Source: CALNYS01 sp942490855 (GTDB taxonomy: Bacteria > Planctomycetota > Phycisphaerae > Phycisphaerales > UBA1924). From it: a stretch of 64,000 nt of DNA. The stretch spans positions 248,001 through 312,000 of the forward strand of contig CALNYS010000004.1 in the NCBI GenBank assembly GCA_942490855.1, in the 5' to 3' direction. The notes under the pieces are model-generated. The model was not told the origin of the DNA and did no database searches. It saw only the letters and a list, made by a program, of their open reading frames with translations. The translations under genes and the position numbers were made by a program. Positions 16,169 to 24,441 of the stretch are shown here, one piece after another; within the stretch, counting starts at the first letter, position 1; each line of letters starts with the position of its first letter.

Positions 16169-17803
16169 CTAGAACGGCGCGCCGCCCACGTCGTCCCCGC
16201 CGAAGTCGTCGTCCGGCCCGCCGCCGTCGCGGAACCCCGCCTCGGGACCGCTCTTCTTCCCCGGCGCAAAGACCGCCGGCTCCGGCGAGCGCGTCTTCAC
16301 CTCGGGCGTGTACCCGCCGCCGCCGTGCGACCCGTGCGAGCCGAAGCCGTCGTGGTTGCGGAACCGCGTGACGCGGGCGTCCCACGTCAGCTCCACCGTG
16401 CCCGTCGGACCGTTGCGCTGCTTCGCGATGATCAGCTCCGCCAGCCCGCGCTTCTCGGGGTTTTCCTCGATCCACTCCGGGTTCTGGATGTGGTAGTACT
16501 CCTCGCGGTGCAGCAGCGCGATCACGTCGGCGTCCTGCTCGATCGAACCCGACTCACGCAGGTCGCTCATACGCGGGCGGTGCCCCTCGCGCTGCTCGGC
16601 GCCACGGTTGAGCTGCGACAGGCACACCACCGGCACGCTCAGCTCGCGCGCCAGCGCCTTCACGCCGCGCGAGATCGTGCTCACCTCCACCTGGCGGCTC
16701 TCCCGACCCGCGCCCGGCGCCGTCAGCAGCTGGAGGTAGTCGATGATGATGCAGCGCACCCCGTGCTTCGCCGCCAGACGGCGCGCCCGCGCCCGCAGCT
16801 GCATGATCGTCATGCCCGGCGAGTCGTCGATAAACACCGGCGCTTCGCTCAACACCCCCGACGATCGCATCAGCTTTTCAAAGTCGTCCTCGCCCACCTG
16901 GTTGCGTCGCAGCTTGTGCGAGTCAACGCCCGAGTGCGCACATAGCATGCGCTGCGTCACCGTCTGTCGGCTCATTTCTAGGCTGAAGAACGCCGTCGGC
17001 ACGCGCCCGCCGCCCGCGCCGCCGCCCAGCGCGATCTGCTCGGCGAGGTTCAGCGCAAAGGCCGTCTTCCCCATCGACGGACGCGCCGCGACGATGATCA
17101 GCTCGCCCGGCTGCAGCCCGCTCGTGATCTCGTCGAGCGCGTAGTACCCCGAGCTCGTCCCCGTGATCGACTTGCCCTCGTTGCTCTCGAGGATCTCGAA
17201 CGTCTCGTGCAACAGCTCGCGCAGCTCAGCCGACTGGAGCATCTGCTCCGTCTCGGCGATCTCGAAGATGAGCTTCTCAGCCTTGTCGAGCAGCGCCTTG
17301 ACGACGTCCTCTTCGCCCAGCGAGCCCACGTGGTACGCGTCGTACAGCACCGTCCCCGCGACGTCGATCAGCTGGCGCAGCTTGTACTTGCTCGCCACGA
17401 TCTTCGCGTAGTGCACCGCCGCGGCCGCCGACGGGACCGCCTCCGCCAGCTCGACGAGGTACGTATGCCCGCCGATGTCGTCGAAGACGTCCTTCTCGCG
17501 CAGGTAATCGACCAGCTGCACGAGGTCGCCCGACTGGCTGCGGTCCCACAGCTTCACGAGCCCGTCGTAGATCACCGCGTTCGCTTCTTTGTAGAAGGCG
17601 CGACCGTCGGGCACGATCGGCAGCACGTCGCCCACGATGTCCGAGTCGATGATGATCGACCCGATCAACGCCATCTCCGCCTCGATCGCCTGCGGCGGCG
17701 GCTGATCGAACAGCTGCTCCAGCTTGGCCCGCTCGCTGAAGTTGTACTTCTTGCGATCGTCACCGCCAGATGTGCCGTTCCGGCGTTCTGCAGCCTGTTC
17801 CAT
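16169..17803 (-). CDS. dnaB: Replicative DNA helicase DnaB
   Basis: 544 aa from ATG 17803, with AGGGAGG upstream. The N-terminal domain begins PPPQAIEAEMALIGSIIID; the RecA-like core has Walker A ARPSMGKTAFALNLAE, IIIDYLQLLTAPG (Walker B), and VVCLSQLNRGAEQRE with SDLRESGSIEQDADVI. The normal DnaB core is extended by a ~75-residue Gly/Pro-rich C-terminal tail (GSHGSHGGGG, DDDFGGDDVGG). Unwinds DNA at the fork and recruits primase. It converges with the pseudopilin-like gene with only 4 nt between stops. No intein is present. Confidence 0.97.
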   Translation of the reverse strand: MEQAAERRNGTSGGDDRKKYNFSERAKLEQLFDQPPPQAIEAEMALIGSIIIDSDIVGDVLPIVPDGRAFYKEANAVIYDGLVKLWDRSQSGDLVQLVDYLREKDVFDDIGGHTYLVELAEAVPSAAAAVHYAKIVASKYKLRQLIDVAGTVLYDAYHVGSLGEEDVVKALLDKAEKLIFEIAETEQMLQSAELRELLHETFEILESNEGKSITGTSSGYYALDEITSGLQPGELIIVAARPSMGKTAFALNLAEQIALGGGAGGGRVPTAFFSLEMSRQTVTQRMLCAHSGVDSHKLRRNQVGEDDFEKLMRSSGVLSEAPVFIDDSPGMTIMQLRARARRLAAKHGVRCIIIDYLQLLTAPGAGRESRQVEVSTISRGVKALARELSVPVVCLSQLNRGAEQREGHRPRMSDLRESGSIEQDADVIALLHREEYYHIQNPEWIEENPEKRGLAELIIAKQRNGPTGTVELTWDARVTRFRNHDGFGSHGSHGGGGYTPEVKTRSPEPAVFAPGKKSGPEAGFRDGGGPDDDFGGDDVGGAPF

Positions 17804-17894
17804 TGAGCGATCCTCCCTGATCCCCAACAGTATCGCCTGTCTCGGACCCGCCGGCGCGCGCCGCTCGTTTGCGACACCCTCTCCACACCCCGCC

Positions 17895-17900
17895 TACCCT
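17895..17900 (+). promoter_or_regulatory. Leaderless-type -10 element of pdxH
   Basis: TACCCT ends exactly 6 nt before the pdxH ATG, and there is no Shine-Dalgarno in the interval. It is one of six such arrangements in the window. Confidence 0.45.
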
Positions 17901-17906
17901 CAGCGC

Positions 17907-18587
17907 ATGGCCAGCCCCTTCGACCCCGCACGCGCCCTCCCCGACCCCCTCCCCACGAGCCCCTTCCCGACCCTCATCGCGTGGTACGACGAGGCGCACA
18001 AACTCGGCGCCCAACCAAACCCCAACGCCATGACCGTCGCGACGAGCGCGGACGGGCAGCCCAGCGCCCGCGTCGTCCTCTGCCGGGGGATCGACCCCGA
18101 CGCCGGGTCCTTCACCTTCTTCACCAACCGCACCAGCGACAAGGGCCGCAGCCTCACCCAGAACCCGCGCGCGGGCGTCCTGTTCCACTGGGACCACCTC
18201 GAGCTCCAGGTCCGCGCCCAGGGGCCCGTCATCGAGACCAGCGACGCCGAGAGCGACGACTACTGGGCCAAACGGCGCGACGCCAGCAAGCTCGCCGCGT
18301 GGGCCAGCGACCAGAGCGCCCCCGTCGTCTCCCGCGAGGACCTCGCCGCGAGACTCCGCGACGTCTGCGAACGCTTCGGCATCGACCCCGCCGACCCCGT
18401 CCCCACCGCGCCCATCCCCCGCCCCCCCCACTGGGGCGGCTACCGCCTGCACGCCGAGCGCGTCGAGCTCTGGGCCGGCAGCGACGCCCGCTTCCACGAC
18501 CGCGCCGCGTGGACCCGCACGCTCACGCCGCGGCCGGCCGGCGGCTTCGAGGCGTCCGCGTGGTCGAGCACCCGCCTCCAGCCCTGA
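17907..18587 (+). CDS. pdxH: Pyridoxamine/pyridoxine 5'-phosphate oxidase
   Basis: 226 aa, flavin-dependent final step to pyridoxal 5'-phosphate. Family signatures: PNAMTVATSADGQPSARVVL near the N-terminus, FTFFTNRTSDKGRSL, AGVLFHWDHLELQVRAQG, and a C-terminal region PPHWGGYRLHAERVELW preceding the usual RLHDR-like element (here SDARFHDRAAW). The length is typical. The start ATG 17907 is preferred because the family alignment begins a few residues later and a -10 box sits 6 nt upstream. Confidence 0.93.
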   Translation: MASPFDPARALPDPLPTSPFPTLIAWYDEAHKLGAQPNPNAMTVATSADGQPSARVVLCRGIDPDAGSFTFFTNRTSDKGRSLTQNPRAGVLFHWDHLELQVRAQGPVIETSDAESDDYWAKRRDASKLAAWASDQSAPVVSREDLAARLRDVCERFGIDPADPVPTAPIPRPPHWGGYRLHAERVELWAGSDARFHDRAAWTRTLTPRPAGGFEASAWSSTRLQP

Positions 18588-18666
18588 CCCCTTCAAATCC
18601 CGCACTTTGCGCCCGAGCGTCACGCCCGGAGGCGTATCATGTGGGCATCTCACGAAGGAGACACCG

Positions 18667-19938
18667 ATGGTGCGCACGCTGGCCGTCCTCGTTTCGCTCG
18701 CACTCGCCGCACTCGCCGGCGCGTCCCCCACCGCTATAGAGCTCTACGCTCGCGCGGCCGAACAATTCCGCGCCGCCGACGTCGTCCGCGCCGACGTCAT
18801 CCTCAGCGACCACGCGGACCTCCGCACCGCGAGCAGAGTCAGCCGCGCGAGCATCGTGGTGGACCTCGACGCCGACCTCGGACCCGTCGCGTACCGGGTC
18901 GACGCACGCCTCAGCGGCGACGGCGTGCCCCGCGGCGCCCGCTTCCTCCTCACCACCGACGGGACCGACGCCCAGCTCATCAACTACGCCGCCAAGATCG
19001 AACACCGCACGTCCTTCGACGCGATCAGCGAGACGGACGCGTTCGCGGGCCAGGAGGTCATGGCGGATTGGATCACCTTCGTCATGCTCCCCGGCAAGGA
19101 CCTCACCCAGGCCTTCGACGAGACGGGGATCAGCGTGCGCACCGAACGCGAAGGCCGCGACGAGTGCGACGTGATCTCCTACCAAGTGGACGGCGACTTC
19201 GGGATCGCGATCTACCTCGCCAAAGACTCCGGGCTGCCTGTCCGCTTTGACTTCACCAAACCCGGCGCCTTGAGCCCGACCATCCGCATCAACAAGCTCC
19301 GCCTCAACACGAAGGCCCCGCCCTCCACGTTCGCGATCAGGCCCGCCCCGCGCGGCTTCACCAGCGGCTCGGACTCCGGCGCGCCCTCCAGCGGCGGCGC
19401 CAGGAAATCCGATCCCAAGAAAGCGCCCGCGAGCGACGCGCCTGTCGGGCTCGAGGTCGGCAACCAGGCCCCCGACTGGACGCTCTCTGACCCCAAGGGC
19501 AAGCCCCATTCGTTGAGCGACTACCGCGGCGAGGTCGTCGTGATGGACTTCTGGGCGACGTGGTGCGGCCCCTGCAAGCGCGCGATGCCCGGGCTCCAGC
19601 GCCTCCACACCACGTACAAGAACAAGGGCCTGAACATCGTCGGCATCAACGCCTGGGAGGAAAGCCCCGACATGGCCGTCGGGTACATGCGCTCCCAGCG
19701 CCTCGACTACCAGCTCCTCCTCCACGGCGACGACGTCGCGAAGCGCTACCAGGTCAAGGGCATCCCCACCTTCTATGTCATCGGGAAAGAGGGCGAAGTC
19801 CTCTTCACCGCTCGCGGCTTCGCCCCGCAGCTCGAACACGAACTCGAGAAGCTCATCCGCGAAGCGCTCGGCCTCGAAGCCAAGCCCCTCGACCCCAACG
19901 AGGACGAGGAAGCGCTCGACGAGCTCGAGGATTATTGA
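18667..19938 (+). CDS. Exported TlpA/ResA-like thioredoxin with N-terminal LolA-like region
   Basis: 423 aa. GAAGGAG lies 7 nt before ATG 18667; TATCAT at 18635-18640 is a likely -10 box. Signal peptide MVRTLAVLVSLALAALAGASP. Residues ~20-235 resemble the exported DUF2092/LolA-type beta domain (FLLTTDGTDAQLINY, CDVISYQVDGDFGIAIY, LPVRFDF). After an Ala/Ser/Pro linker, residues ~265-410 are a thioredoxin fold: VGNQAPDWTL, FWATWCGPCKRAMPG with redox Cys300 and Cys303, and cis-Pro in KGIPTFYVIG. Role: periplasmic disulfide reduction or cytochrome-maturation-type chemistry; the substrate is not evident. The acidic tail ends DEEALDELEDY. Confidence 0.9.
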   Translation: MVRTLAVLVSLALAALAGASPTAIELYARAAEQFRAADVVRADVILSDHADLRTASRVSRASIVVDLDADLGPVAYRVDARLSGDGVPRGARFLLTTDGTDAQLINYAAKIEHRTSFDAISETDAFAGQEVMADWITFVMLPGKDLTQAFDETGISVRTEREGRDECDVISYQVDGDFGIAIYLAKDSGLPVRFDFTKPGALSPTIRINKLRLNTKAPPSTFAIRPAPRGFTSGSDSGAPSSGGARKSDPKKAPASDAPVGLEVGNQAPDWTLSDPKGKPHSLSDYRGEVVVMDFWATWCGPCKRAMPGLQRLHTTYKNKGLNIVGINAWEESPDMAVGYMRSQRLDYQLLLHGDDVAKRYQVKGIPTFYVIGKEGEVLFTARGFAPQLEHELEKLIREALGLEAKPLDPNEDEEALDELEDY

Positions 19939-19943
19939 GCCCG

Positions 19944-19963
19944 GCGTGGCGTCAACGCCACGC
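19944..19963 (+). terminator. Short hairpin after the thioredoxin gene
   Basis: GCGTGGCG-TCAA-CGCCACGC, an 8-bp perfect stem six bases past the stop codon. No U-tract follows, so it may be a pausing or RNA-stabilising hairpin and not a full intrinsic terminator. Confidence 0.4.
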
Positions 19964-20067
19964 GAAACGTCGCAGAACGTCAGCGCCCGGGTCGCCCCGT
20001 CCGAGAATCTCCCCGCACCGAGCGCCACGCGTCACGGCGCGGCGCTTGCATGCCCGGGGGCGTGACG

Positions 20068-20442
20068 ATGCGCCTCAGACCCCTCATCCTGCTCGCCGCG
20101 AGCGCGGCGCTCCTCCCGCTCGGCGGGTGCGCACAGGGCCCGCCGGCGGTCCCCGGCGGGGCGACCGAAGCCGCGGTCTTCTTTACCCCCACTATCCGCG
20201 ACGCCCGGGCCGCGGCCGGCCACGTCTTCCGCAGCCAGCACGCCGAGTACGCACGGCGCGACGCGACGACCGGCGTGCGTCGCACCAGCGCGCGCGCCGA
20301 TCTCTACCCGCCCGCGCCCCGGTACCGCTCCGTCGTGCGCACCGAGCACACGCGGGTCGTCGCGACCGACGATGGGTACCGCATCACCGAGCGCTCCCGC
20401 GAGTCGGTCAACTCGGGCTCGCTGAGTCATCGCCGACGCTGA
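20068..20442 (+). CDS. Small lipoprotein of unknown function
   Basis: 124 aa from ATG 20068; ATG 20050 in frame would add six residues. Signal peptide with lipobox LPLGGC (Cys at about residue 20). The mature part is Arg/Thr-rich without recognised motifs (ARAAAGHVFRSQHAEYARRD, RVVATDDGYRITERSRESVN). Predicted outer-membrane lipoprotein. Confidence 0.65.
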   Translation: MRLRPLILLAASAALLPLGGCAQGPPAVPGGATEAAVFFTPTIRDARAAAGHVFRSQHAEYARRDATTGVRRTSARADLYPPAPRYRSVVRTEHTRVVATDDGYRITERSRESVNSGSLSHRRR

Positions 20443-20480
20443 CGTGTCCCCTCCGAATCGGCCCAGGCCGATATGCGTTA

Positions 20481-20509
20481 TTGACCTAGGCACAAGCATT
20501 TCGCATACT
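20481..20509 (+). promoter_or_regulatory. Sigma-70-type promoter of the HU-family gene
   Basis: TTGACC (20481-20486), 17-nt spacer, CATACT (20504-20509): the best textbook promoter in the window. Transcripts would carry a ~110-nt leader. A second -10-like TATACT at 20579-20584 may give a shorter transcript, so dual promoters are possible. Confidence 0.7.
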
Positions 20510-20623
20510 GGACGCATTCCTTATGGCATCCCAAGGGCAGTGGGACGCCGACACGACGTCGCCCCCTACATAGTCCCGTATACTGGGACGTTATGGGGCG
20601 TGGGCTCCATGGGGGCAGACAAC

Positions 20624-20977
20624 ATGGCGACCGTCACGAAAAAAGACCTCATCGATCACATCGCCGACGCGACCGGTCAGAAGCGCGTTGCGGTGAGAGA
20701 TTCAGTCCAATCCTTTCTCGACGCGATCATCCAGGAGCTCGGCAAGGGCAACCGGCTGGAGTTTCGAGACTTCGGCGTCTTTGAGGTGAAGGAGCGGGCC
20801 GCGAGGACCGCCCAGAACCCCAAGACGCTTGAACGCGTCCACGTGCCGGCCAAGCACGTGGTCAAGTTCAAGGTTGGGCGCCTTATGAAGGAAGCCGTCG
20901 AGGGCCTCGATGCGCCCGAGGTGGTCGTGCGAGCGACGACCCCGGCGTCGCAGCCGAGCAGCGCGTCCCAGGGCTAA
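20624..20977 (+). CDS. HU/IHF-family DNA-binding protein
   Basis: 117 aa. MATVTKKDLIDHIADATGQ at the N-terminus, then LEFRDFGVFEVKERAARTAQNPKT, the beta-arm region with Arg and Pro that intercalates DNA, and VKFKVGRLMKEAV. The core is ~95 aa, followed by a ~20-residue Ser/Pro/Ala tail absent from classical HU. ATG 20609 (five codons upstream) is an alternative start. Nucleoid architecture and DNA bending are the expected roles. Followed by a terminator hairpin. Confidence 0.93.
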   Translation: MATVTKKDLIDHIADATGQKRVAVRDSVQSFLDAIIQELGKGNRLEFRDFGVFEVKERAARTAQNPKTLERVHVPAKHVVKFKVGRLMKEAVEGLDAPEVVVRATTPASQPSSASQG

Positions 20978-21005
20978 CCGCCTCCCAGCCGCCGACATCT
21001 GTTCC

Positions 21006-21028
21006 GCCACGGGGCCCGGCTCCGTGGC
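21006..21028 (+). terminator. Terminator of the HU-family gene
   Basis: GCCACGG and CCGTGGC pair (7 bp) around a GC-rich loop, followed by GTTGTTGT. Positioned 29 nt after the stop codon. Confidence 0.6.
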
Positions 21029-21043
21029 GTTGTTGTGCGCGGG

Positions 21044-21063
21044 CCCGGCGGGAGAACGCCGGG
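21044..21063 (-). terminator. Hairpin after the minus-strand gene 21067-22371
   Basis: CCCGGCG/CGCCGGG, 7-bp stem with a 6-nt loop, three bases past the stop codon of the convergent gene. There is no strong U-tract, so efficiency is uncertain. Confidence 0.45.
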
Positions 21064-21066
21064 TCG

Positions 21067-22371
21067 TTACGGGCAGGCGCCCCACGCGGCGAGCGCCGCC
21101 GCGAGATCGCCCCGCGACCACGACGACGGGTCCTGCGTGTCCCACCCCGCGATCACGAGCGCGAGGTCAGCGACAGCGACGACGCTGTCCCGGTTGAGAT
21201 CCGCCGGGCAGGGCTGCTCGATGGTCGTGCGGTGCACCGTGTAGTTGTCGACCCACCAGTCTTCAATGGCGTACGCCGGGTCGTCGGTCTGGTCGTTGCC
21301 CGCGAGCAGGAACCACCCGTAGGCGCCCGACGACCAGTAGGTCTCGGCGTGCGACGTCATGTTCCCGTTGGCGTCGTGCTCACGCGCGACGGGGCTCGGC
21401 CCGGGCGTGACGGCGCGGAGCGCGGGCCCGTAGCCCTCGATCGCGCCGAGCGTCACGGGGTCGTCGTCGGTCCCCGGGTAGTGCTGCGCCCACCCCTGTT
21501 CGAGCCCGAAGCCGAGCTCCGCGAACATCCGCTGCCCCGCGTACGGGCCGCTCGTGCGCATCGGCGTGACCGCTTCAAGGATCGTCTCGCGGTCGCGCAC
21601 CCACACCGAGTGCCGCCCGTCGCTCGTGAAGAGAACCCCGAGCGTGATCCAGCCGTGCTCGGGGATCGCCTTGGCCGAGACGCACATGTCGGGCGAGGAA
21701 GGATCGGCGAAGAACCTCTCGGTCGTGATGAGCCCCTCGTTCACACCGGGATCGCCGCTCAGCGAGGCGAGCTGGTTGAACAGGATCGTGCCCTCCCAGT
21801 CGCCACCAATGAAACAACGCACGCGTTCGTGCCATCCCTGCGCGGGCGACTGGAAGACATCGAGCCCGCTCATCTGCGCGTGCGAGCCCTTGTAGATATC
21901 CATCGTCAGAAAGACCGCCTCGCCCTCGCCCGCCGAGACGGGCTCGTGCAGACCGCGGTAGATCACACGCACGTTCCCGACGCCCGTCACGAGGGAGGAG
22001 TTATCCATGCTGGCGCGCTGCACGTGGAGCATCCCGCCGCGCGCGCCGGCCGGGTCGGGCCCGAGGGGCGGGCCGTGGTAGGCGGGGGAAGAGGTGGCGA
22101 CGCCGTTGCGCACGACGCCGAACCCGTCGGGGTACGCGAGGATCTCTCCGCCGTCGCCCATCGGGATCAGCGGGCTGTACACCGGGCCGCCGGGGTCGTC
22201 GGCGTCGGACCCGGTCGCGAAGGGCGAGTCGTACACCGGCGGCGTCTGCGCCGGGGGCATCACGAGCGCCGCAAGACTCTGCTGCGTATCAAAGGTTTCG
22301 ACGATCACGGGCTCGGGGGGGCTCGCGCCCATCGCCACGGCGGATCCTGCCATCACGAGTAATAGGATCAT
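21067..22371 (-). CDS. Secreted protein with C-terminal dockerin-like repeats
   Basis: 434 aa from ATG 22371 (GGAGG 9 nt upstream). Signal peptide MILLLVMAGSAVAMGA. The central ~370 residues are a beta-rich domain shared with the next minus-strand gene (both contain a 'WVRDRET' and a 'GLEQGWAQxYPGT' element and a late 'WWVDNY'). The C-terminus has two calcium-loop repeats: PADLNRDSVVAVADLALVIA and RGDLAAALAAWGACP. Likely exported and surface-attached; the central domain resembles carbohydrate-binding jellyrolls in general character, but I cannot name it. Confidence 0.82.
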   Translation of the reverse strand: MILLLVMAGSAVAMGASPPEPVIVETFDTQQSLAALVMPPAQTPPVYDSPFATGSDADDPGGPVYSPLIPMGDGGEILAYPDGFGVVRNGVATSSPAYHGPPLGPDPAGARGGMLHVQRASMDNSSLVTGVGNVRVIYRGLHEPVSAGEGEAVFLTMDIYKGSHAQMSGLDVFQSPAQGWHERVRCFIGGDWEGTILFNQLASLSGDPGVNEGLITTERFFADPSSPDMCVSAKAIPEHGWITLGVLFTSDGRHSVWVRDRETILEAVTPMRTSGPYAGQRMFAELGFGLEQGWAQHYPGTDDDPVTLGAIEGYGPALRAVTPGPSPVAREHDANGNMTSHAETYWSSGAYGWFLLAGNDQTDDPAYAIEDWWVDNYTVHRTTIEQPCPADLNRDSVVAVADLALVIAGWDTQDPSSWSRGDLAAALAAWGACP

Positions 22372-22772
22372 TGTCCGGTCCTCCGGCGCCCCACACCACT
22401 CTACCCGCGCTCCGGTGCATGGCCGCTAAGAAATGAGCGAAACAAGGCCCATAACGGCCGGTCCCGACACAAAAACACCGCGGGGCGTTGAGTGCCTTGG
22501 CGATCGTCCCGGCCGTTCCGAACAGACCCGTCACCTCGGCCGGCAAGATGAAGACGCCGTTCTCTTCGCCCGGGGAGGACCAGTCCAAAGGCCAGCGCGT
22601 CCGTGGCGCGCAAAGAAAGCCCTGACGCGCGTCCCAACGGGGAGCGTGTCGGGGCGAGCCGCGCGATCGGGCGCGCGCCAAGGCCCCCGGGGGCGTTTCC
22701 ACCGCCGAGGACCGTCTACACAGACATCGATGTGTGTGCGGCCGGCCGCCGCGACCGGCTCAGGGAGACCCG
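22372..22772. other. 401-bp intergenic region, promoter side of 21067-22371
   Basis: I see no convincing gene. On the minus strand TAGAGT (22401-22406) could be the -10 box of the gene ending at 21067. Near 22716-22737 there is a palindromic ACACAGACATCGATGTGTGT-type element just past the stop of the upstream gene, which could act in termination. The rest shows open frames without coding character. Confidence 0.4.
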
Positions 22773-24134
22773 TTACTCGCAGGCGCCCCAGGACGAGAGC
22801 ATCACCGCGAGGTCGCCCGCGTTGACCCCGCTGCTCCCATCGATTTCCGCGAGCCCGCCGATGTTGCCCCACGACGCGAGCAGAAACGCGAGGTCGTGAG
22901 CGTCCACGACGCCGTCGCCGGTGATGTCGCCGGGGCACGCGTCAACACGACGCCCGCCGCGGACGCAATAGTTGTCGATCCACCAGTTGCGCGGGACGTA
23001 GCCCGGGTCGAGGGCCGGGTTGGGGTCGCCGCCGGCGTAGAACCGCGAGGCGTCGATCATGGCGCCCGCCCAAACGTCCGCGACGACGTTGCCGTTGTCG
23101 TCCGTGACAAACGGGGCCTCAGTGATCGTGCCGTCGTCGTCGTACAGCGCGGCGCCGAACCCCTCGACGATATCCGTCGTGGCCGGGTCGTCCTGCGTCC
23201 CGGGGTAGATCTGCGCCCACCCCTCTTCGAGCCCGAGGCCCATCTCGCTGAACATGCGCGTGCCGGCGAGGGGGCCGGAGTCGCGCAAGGGCGTGCGCAC
23301 GTCCATCGACCCGTCGCCGAAGGTCTCGCGGTCGCGCACCCAGATCGACATGGAGTCGGTCGTCAGGAGGAGGCCGATGGTGAGCCACCCGTTCTCGGGG
23401 AGATCCTTGGCGCCGAGGAAGAACGCGCCGCTCGCGGCGGCGCCCGAGGGGTTGGAGGCGAGGAAGATGAGGCTCTCGTTGGCGTTCACGTCGCCGCGGG
23501 CCGCGGCGAGCGGGGCGAAAAGCCCACCGTCGTAGAGCCCGCCCAACGTGATGCTCCCGGTAAAGAGCGCTTCGGCGTACGAGACCGGGCGCCACCAGGC
23601 GAACGTCGCGTGGTCGTGCTTGTAGACATCGAACTCGACGAAGAGCGGGCGTCCGGGCGCCGGCGCGTAGCGGTTGTGGAAGAACTCGAGCAGCTCGACG
23701 GCCGAGCCGGGGCTGCCCACGCCGTCGCGGCCCATCTGGAGCATGAACCCGTGGTCGTTGCCCGGGTCCGGGCCGCCCGCGGGCCCTTGGAACCCGGCCG
23801 AGGCGATCGCGCCCAAGTTGTTGACGCGCGTCGCGAGGGGCAGGTTCTCGATCGTCCCGCCGTCGGGCGTCACCTCCATGGAGAGTGCGTGCTCTTCGGC
23901 GGCGCCGCTGAAGCTGGGGCCGAAACTCATCCCGAGCAGGCACCCGGGGATATCCCCCGCTTCGTCGAACTGGCCGAGCGCGCCCCGCGCGCCGCTCACG
24001 AGCGTCCGGCGCGCGCCGTCCACCACCCGTTCGCGGTCTGTCCGATCGGCCTGGTGGCTCGCGAGCTGCGCCGACGCGCCAGAAGCGGCGATCATGGCGC
24101 CGCAGGTAAGAAGGAGGAGTTGAGTGTTCATCAT
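22773..24134 (-). CDS. Secreted paralogue with C-terminal dockerin-like repeats
   Basis: 453 aa from ATG 24134 (AAGGGA 8 nt upstream). Signal peptide MMNTQLLLLTCGAMIAASGASA. Same architecture as the 434-aa protein downstream: a central domain with IWVRDRETFGDGSMD, GLEEGWAQIYPGTQ and PRNWWIDNYC, then dockerin-like repeats PGDITGDGVVDAHDLAFLLA and GVNAGDLAVMLSSWGAC. The two genes share the strand and are 401 bp apart, so they are diverged duplicates and probably not a tight operon. Function unknown; export and calcium-dependent attachment are inferred. Confidence 0.82.
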   Translation of the reverse strand: MMNTQLLLLTCGAMIAASGASAQLASHQADRTDRERVVDGARRTLVSGARGALGQFDEAGDIPGCLLGMSFGPSFSGAAEEHALSMEVTPDGGTIENLPLATRVNNLGAIASAGFQGPAGGPDPGNDHGFMLQMGRDGVGSPGSAVELLEFFHNRYAPAPGRPLFVEFDVYKHDHATFAWWRPVSYAEALFTGSITLGGLYDGGLFAPLAAARGDVNANESLIFLASNPSGAAASGAFFLGAKDLPENGWLTIGLLLTTDSMSIWVRDRETFGDGSMDVRTPLRDSGPLAGTRMFSEMGLGLEEGWAQIYPGTQDDPATTDIVEGFGAALYDDDGTITEAPFVTDDNGNVVADVWAGAMIDASRFYAGGDPNPALDPGYVPRNWWIDNYCVRGGRRVDACPGDITGDGVVDAHDLAFLLASWGNIGGLAEIDGSSGVNAGDLAVMLSSWGACE

Positions 24135-24441
24135 GGCGAACATCCCTTCTTGCAATGCGCCCCACACGCGCAGGCGACTACCGCGGAACGACATGCCGTC
24201 GACCTTCTGCGCGGAACTCAGGAGCGCTGGTCTAGAGAAAACAGTTCACACTGTCCCGTGGCGCCCCGACACCTCCCCGGGGTCACCACGATCTTCAGAT
24301 ACGCACCATCGATTTCAGTGGTTGCACTCCACCCCGAAAATCTGCGCCCGCGCCGCGACGCTGCAAGAACGTGCCAAGAAATCGGCAGGAACGCCCGGCG
24401 GGGCGCGACTACGTCTATGTCGTCCCACGGAGTCCCCCCCT
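24135..24441. other. 307-bp divergent intergenic region
   Basis: Upstream region shared by the dockerin-like protein (minus) and the carboxypeptidase (plus). It contains a perfect inverted repeat ACAGT-TCAC-ACTGT at 24241-24254, a possible operator. No gene or clear promoter pair is visible. An open frame from 24124 runs into the carboxypeptidase but lacks coding character before 24442. Confidence 0.4.

Noticed and set aside
22433..22825. 130-codon plus-strand frame in the intergenic gap
   Set aside because: Low-complexity Arg/Pro-rich, no ribosome binding site, overlaps the 3' end of a real minus-strand gene.
24124..24441. N-terminal extension of the carboxypeptidase frame
   Set aside because: A clean signal peptide starts at ATG 24442, and the preceding residues look like non-coding intergenic translation.
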